Source: Klebsormidium nitens
Lineage: Eukaryota; Streptophyta; Klebsormidiophyceae; Klebsormidiales; Klebsormidiaceae
Length of the DNA stretch: 64,000 nucleotides
Direction: 5' to 3'
NCBI GenBank assembly: GCA_000708835.1
Contig: DF237269.1
Coordinates: 39,061 to 103,060, forward strand
A program made the translations under genes and the position numbers. Below the pieces are notes generated by a model that was given only the letters and a program-made list of their open reading frames with translations, was not told the origin of the DNA and did not search any database. Positions 59,901-64,000 of the stretch are shown here, piece after piece. Position 1 is the stretch's first letter. Each line of letters opens with the position of its first letter.

Positions 59901-60239
59901 CACCAGCTGAACATCAGGGGACAAATAACTTGCTACCCCACTGAAATTGCCAGCGGAAAAGGCACCAATAAGCGCAAGGGCCTGAGACCGCACTGCTCTG
60001 TAAACGGCCAGCGTAGCATTTGATGGAAGAGAGGCGTTCGTACTGTTTGCAGCAGGGGGGACTGTGGCATTCACTGGAACAGGGGTAATTACAGGGGCCG
60101 TGGTGTTTACAGGCGTGGTGGCATTCAGTGGAGCTGTCCCGTTAAGCAGAGTGGAATTCGCAGTTGTGTTCAACTGCGCGCATGCTGAGGAAAGAAGCAG
60201 AGCGGCGGACAGCACAAACAGCAACTTTGCGGAAGCCAT
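56928..60239 (-). CDS. Secreted N-glycosylated protein with two NTF2/SnoaL-like modules
   Basis: Five minus-strand exons join to 455 residues: 60239-59875, 59617-59467, 58694-58339, 57883-57730 and 57269-56928 (TAA). MASAKLLFVLSAALLLSSAC is a signal peptide. A region rich in Asn-x-Thr/Ser follows (NTTANST, LNGTAPLNATTP). Module 1 runs from AVRSQALALIGAFSAGNFSG through LYFYTVDS and LGNVYITGFWQLLNST to TWVVALASM. Module 2 repeats the pattern with LQAAFSNASLSPVNVT, TVVSYKQL and IGDVYVIQLWQLLNAST to TWQLTFASV. The helix, small acidic turn, strands and final LGNVY--GFWQLL strand suggest a SnoaL/NTF2-like fold. The C-terminal 60 residues are Ala/Pro/Thr-rich, like arabinogalactan proteins, but without a clear GPI-anchor tail. 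Intron phases repeat in both modules (2 then 0), indicating duplication of an intron-containing unit. Substrate unknown. Confidence 0.8.
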
Positions 60240-61356
60240 TGTCTTTGCTGGCGGCGGCGGCTGGAAGCACTCCTGAGAATTCTGCGAGCCACAAAACAAG
60301 CGCTTTTCGCTAAACGGTTGCCGAAAAAGGAACGAACTTTATCGCTAGCCCCTGCTGGGATTTGACCAAAGCCTTGACATCAGAAAGGGGGAAGGAACCA
60401 GCGGGTATCATTCTCTCACTGGGAAATTCCCATGTGCTGCAGAGTGGCGCTATTAACTAACTACACTGTAGTATACAGCTACTACTAGGTAGCTTCCTTC
60501 TGGGCACCGGAGGACAGCCCGAGCAGGTTCCAACTGTCTTTGCATGCGCGTTCCCCATGCAGTTGAGCGGTCGAAGTGTCACGACTCAGAACTCAGAGTC
60601 AAGCTTTCGAAGGGCGACCGGGGACTAGTACTCGCTGGGTGGTATCTGACTGAATGATTGTTGGACCTTTTAGCAGGTTTTGGAGTGCTCTGATTGGTCG
60701 CCGGAGGCTTTGGAAACTTCCAGATGTCGCTAAAAGGAAAAGTGGACAGCAAAGCCAATCAAAACTCGGCACTTGTGGTGCGGATGGAGCAGTACCTGAC
60801 AAGTGGAGTAAGTATCGACCGTCCGAGCAATCGGCGGCGCCAAGCAGGTGTCAGATACAAGAGATCTCCAGATCTGACGGTACTACACCTATGTCTTTGG
60901 GCAGCCGCCCGATCCTTGACTTCGAGAATGAACGTCCCAGATGACGACAAACTTATTTTGGTTTGCTAATTGAGACGGTCTATCTCTGATCTCTGCGTTA
61001 CTTTCTGAACCGTCGGATTCGTAAAGCAGCTCGCGCGCGGCGCCACCAAGAAGCCGGGAGTATTGAAATGCACAATGGGGGAGTTCTACGCGGTCCATGG
61101 GCCACGTGGAAGGTCAAGTGACCCTCACCTTCCATCAAAAGCGCGTTCCTCCGGTTTGAATTTGCCGAGCTGGCATGGCGTGGAACGTGGCCCGTTCATT
61201 GCAGGACTGGGCGCCATGGCTGAAAAGGAAAGCATGATGCTGAGCTGTGTTTGCGGCAGAGTCTGAAAGCAGAGGTGAAAGCACATTGAGAGCTCCTGAC
61301 TTGGTGACAGTTGGTAAAGTTCTTATGCTAATGCAGGGTGCACGAGCCTGCTTCTT
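60240..61356. promoter_or_regulatory. Divergent upstream region of the NTF2-like and adenylate kinase genes
   Basis: The two genes read away from each other from this 1.1-kb interval. A possible small coding exon (60724-60807) is listed separately. No TATA box stands out. Confidence 0.4.
60724..61114 (+). CDS. Possible small two-exon coding segment, unrecognised
   Basis: An ATG at 60724 opens 28 codons ending at a good donor (GTAAGT, 60808): MSLKGKVDSKANQNSALVVR then MEQYLTSG. A phase-0 acceptor at 61029 opens LARGATKKPGVLKCTMGEFY. Splice signals and frame are compatible, but no family is recognised and no end is found. It could be a separate short gene or a 5' part of the adenylate kinase transcript. 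Confidence 0.2.
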
Positions 61357-62920
61357 ATGTTCTCAGCTGGTGTAAGCAAAACGCTCGCGAGCTCTGCGGT
61401 TGGACTACGCTCAGCTGTGAAAATGGCTCTCCTCCGCGTACTGTCACAAAGTCGACAAGGTAGCAGCTCGCTACTGGGGTCCATGGGGTTGAGGATGTTC
61501 TCGGGGCGTGCCTCAGCCAGAGTAGAACCTGGCCCTGCTGGGTGGTATGAACACAAGCGGATATCAAACCTTGGCAAGTTGGAAGATCTGATGTATGACG
61601 GGCGTGTGCAGTGGGTTTTCCTGGGGATGCCTGGGGTCGGGAAGGGCACGTACGCAAGCAGAGTTGCAGATCTGATGCAGGTGCCTCATATATCGGCGGG
61701 AGACTTGGTCAGGGAAGAGCTGAGGAAAGGGTCAGCATATGCTCAGGAGATGCAGGAGGTGATACAGGCGGGTCAGCTGTTGCCAGACAGCATGATCCTA
61801 GATCTGATAAAGGCGAGGTTGCACCAGGGACAGCAGATGGGGGAGCGGGGTTTCATTCTGGATGGGTTTCCGAGGACTGCTCTCCAGGCGGCAGCTCTGG
61901 AAGACATAGCGGAGATTACGCTGGCGCTCAATCTGCGTCTAAGGGAGGACGTTTTGGTGCAGAAGTGCCTCGGCAGGCGGACGTGCGGTCAGTGCGGAAA
62001 AGGTTTCAATCTCGCGGATATCAACGTTGCAGGGGTCAATGGAGCCCCCCGGATAGTGATGCCTCCCATGAGTCCTCCCTCCGCCTGTATAGGCAAGATG
62101 GTAATGAGATCAGATGACACAGAGGAGATCGTAAGGAAGCGGCTGGCGGTGTACAAGGAGCAGGTAAGACGGCAAGACGGCCTGTCACATTATTATCATG
62201 CCCTTTACTCTGCATGTTTTGTGTTCAACATGGTAATGCTTGAAAGTATGCTGACATCTGCTTGGGTGTAGCCAGGGTGGGGGTAGTTACGCAAAGGCAG
62301 CAATTGCATCTCATTTTGAGTTGCTGGCAACTTTGTGATGTGCTTTGTTTATCATCATTAATGGTGTGGTTTCCCTGTCTTTGGGGCAGGCTTGAAATGG
62401 ATTTGTCTTTGCTCAGTTACTCGTATTTTGCTCATTCGATTCAAAACGATGTCGCAAGTCAAAACGTGATCTCGTTCATAAATGACTGAGGGTCAGGAGC
62501 TAGTCACGGTGCATTTAAAGGATCTTGGTATCTGCATCTTCAGCTTTTACTGCTCCTGAAGCCAGAACCTGCGCATGACATGGTTCGGAAGCAGCGATTG
62601 TGCTTGCTACTTCTCTGTTAAGTTTTTTGGACTCCTGTCCTGAGTGCCCTCTAGAGTCGTCCGTAGATAGCGTATGGGTCTAGGCCGCAGCCGCATCCTA
62701 CTTTGCTCCGGTGCTTGATTCCTGTTGTCATTGTAATCAGATGGTCCGGTTCTATGCTTTACAGAGCCAACCAGTGGAGGACTTCTACCGGCGAAGAGAC
62801 GTTCTTTTAGATTTTGACGTTGGTGGTGGTATACCGGAGACATGGCCCCGGTTGTTGAAGGCTTTGTACGATGAGAACCGGGAAAGGGAGTTACTAGAAC
62901 CTGAGCCAAGAGCTGCCTGA
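61357..62920 (+). CDS. Adenylate kinase, organellar (chloroplast/mitochondrial) type
   Basis: The enzyme interconverts ATP + AMP and 2 ADP. Exons 61357-62163 and 62765-62920 join in phase 0 to 320 residues. About 80 N-terminal residues rich in Ser, Ala and Arg precede the catalytic core and look like an organelle transit peptide. The core starts WVFLGMPGVGKGTYAS (P-loop, about 86-101), then HISAGDLVREEL (AMP binding), GFILDGFPRT, CLGRRTCGQCGKGFN (Cys-bearing LID) and SDDTEEIVRKRL. The last exon gives SQPVEDFYRRRDVLLDFDV, GGIPETWPRLLKAL. The order and the GGIPE-WPRLL ending match the plant chloroplast-type family. Acceptor 62764 was chosen over 62740, also in frame, because it aligns with the family without an eight-residue insertion. 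ATG 61357 is the first in-frame start; 61423 is an alternative. Confidence 0.93.
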
Positions 62921-63971
62921 ATGTCTTGAATTCCGTACTTGCTGCTGCTCGCAAACAGAATGGAATATCATCTGAGTAGTCAATGTCTAGCTGCCCACTG
63001 ATATGACAGGTAAAAGGTATACATACAAGTTTACGAGGTTATAGAGCGACTCATGGATCATCATTCTTTGCTCGGGCCATTGCCTAGAGCCAAATATAGA
63101 AGAACCAAAGAGCACTTGATAAACAGTTTACGCGTCCATGTCGGTTGAGTCTTCATTTGCTGCAAATCGCAGTCAAATCCAGAGTGTTTTGCGGTGCATA
63201 TTGACCTAAGTAACATGCTTGAAGGAGGGCTCAATTCAGAGGGGGGGGGCGGTTCGTCTGTTTTGGAAGAGCCACTCATTTCAGAAGGAGAACTGTTTGC
63301 CTTTTCAATCCATGCAAAGGCAAGGGGTCCTGCCAACCAAGATAGTTCCCGGGGTTTGCTCAAGTTGACAAACAACAACATTTCTTTGAAGCTGCACATA
63401 GATGAACCGCATGCATGCTCACTCACAGGGTGCTATTGACATCATGTTATATTAAGCCTGCAAGTGACCTAGTAGTGGCACAATCGCTACTGAGCCTAGT
63501 GCTCCTGCCACTTGTTAATTGCACTAAAATCTACAGCGAATTGCAGACATGACGCGGAAATGCATGCATTCCGATTAGATATACGTTATGCAGTGGTAGT
63601 GTTGTGGCATGGCCAATTGAACTTGCAGATGTAGACGATATTTGACATACATATTTGCTAGGTCCGCGCAAGCTCAGGCTACTGAATATGTGCACACAAT
63701 GCAAGTCAAGCTGCCAACCCGCAGCCTGCAGCCAATAGGAACCCACAACAATTCAACATTTGACAGTTGCGTGGCGATGATGGGCGGGGTATGACGAGGT
63801 GAAAGCCACGATGCCAACTGCAAAGCGAAAAAGCATATCCAAGCGACAAGAGTAATCATGCTTTTGAGAGACACCAAAGTAAAGTACGACCACATTGTAG
63901 ACCAGGCCTTCCAGCCTGCTTCTCACTCTGGCACATGGCCCTTATTGTGGAACTAGCAAAAAACATTCCCT
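62921..63971. other. Intergenic, 1.1 kb
   Basis: This is the 3' flank of adenylate kinase. A run of nine G at 63241 and short frames on both strands are present, with no motif. Confidence 0.55.
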
Positions 63972-64000
63972 CTAGTCCTCGAGCATCTCCTCGAAGGCGG
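63972..64000 (-). CDS. Possible 3' end of a minus-strand gene entering from the right
   Basis: Read from the right edge, the minus strand gives AFEEMLED and TAG. An acidic C-terminus of this kind fits a real protein end, but eight codons are too few to judge. Confidence 0.2.

Overview
The window is nuclear DNA of a eukaryote of the green lineage. Genes are split by many GT-AG introns (mostly 100-950 bp), exons are GC-rich, and the proteins are plant-like: an organellar-type adenylate kinase, a plant EBP1, an LRRC57-type leucine-rich-repeat protein, malectin-domain and methyl-CpG-binding-like proteins. The compact layout (about one gene per 5-6 kb, no recognisable transposon) fits a streptophyte alga such as Klebsormidium; that assignment is an inference from gene content, not a database match.

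Layout. 101-7745 (+): C-terminal two thirds of tubulin-folding cofactor D, continuing off the left edge. 10282-12749 (+): Ser/Arg-rich protein of unknown function. 14380-18979 (-): complete nine-exon EBP1/PA2G4. 19560-20720 (+): protein with an MBD-like segment followed by one C2H2 zinc finger. 22199-24121 (+): large last exon of an unrecognised coiled-coil protein. 26133-27655 (+): small coiled-coil protein. 28550-31822 (-): LRR protein. 32791-32964 and 33394-33639 (-): a ubiquitin-like exon and an unrecognised acidic exon. 34782-46490 (+): an 18-exon gene for an ACT domain fused to a complete phosphoenolpyruvate carboxylase. 48880-55283 (+): secreted protein with four malectin-like modules. 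56928-60239 (-): secreted protein with two tandem NTF2/SnoaL-like modules. 61357-62920 (+): organellar-type adenylate kinase.

The most unusual gene is the ACT-PEPC fusion. Its exons join in one frame to 1190 codons and keep the catalytic PEPC motifs, including the C-terminal MRNTG. An amino-acid-sensing type ACT domain sits ahead of the catalytic part, so a direct allosteric link between amino-acid level and anaplerotic carbon fixation can be proposed. Its motifs resemble bacterial PEPCs more than plant PEPC, which suggests (but does not prove) transfer followed by intron gain.

A second unexpected signal is a set of ghost exon edges. Five introns of this gene carry decayed copies of an exon boundary with its splice site, usually 100-400 bp from the real one. 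TBCD shows the same thing: three tandem copies of one exon end plus donor site. Local duplication of splice junctions seems to have shaped introns here.

The genes are not an operon. Two pairs are divergent with shared upstream regions (EBP1 / MBD-C2H2; NTF2-like / adenylate kinase). Stretches between genes hold only microsatellites and short tandem repeats. No rRNA, tRNA, CRISPR array or insertion sequence was recognised.
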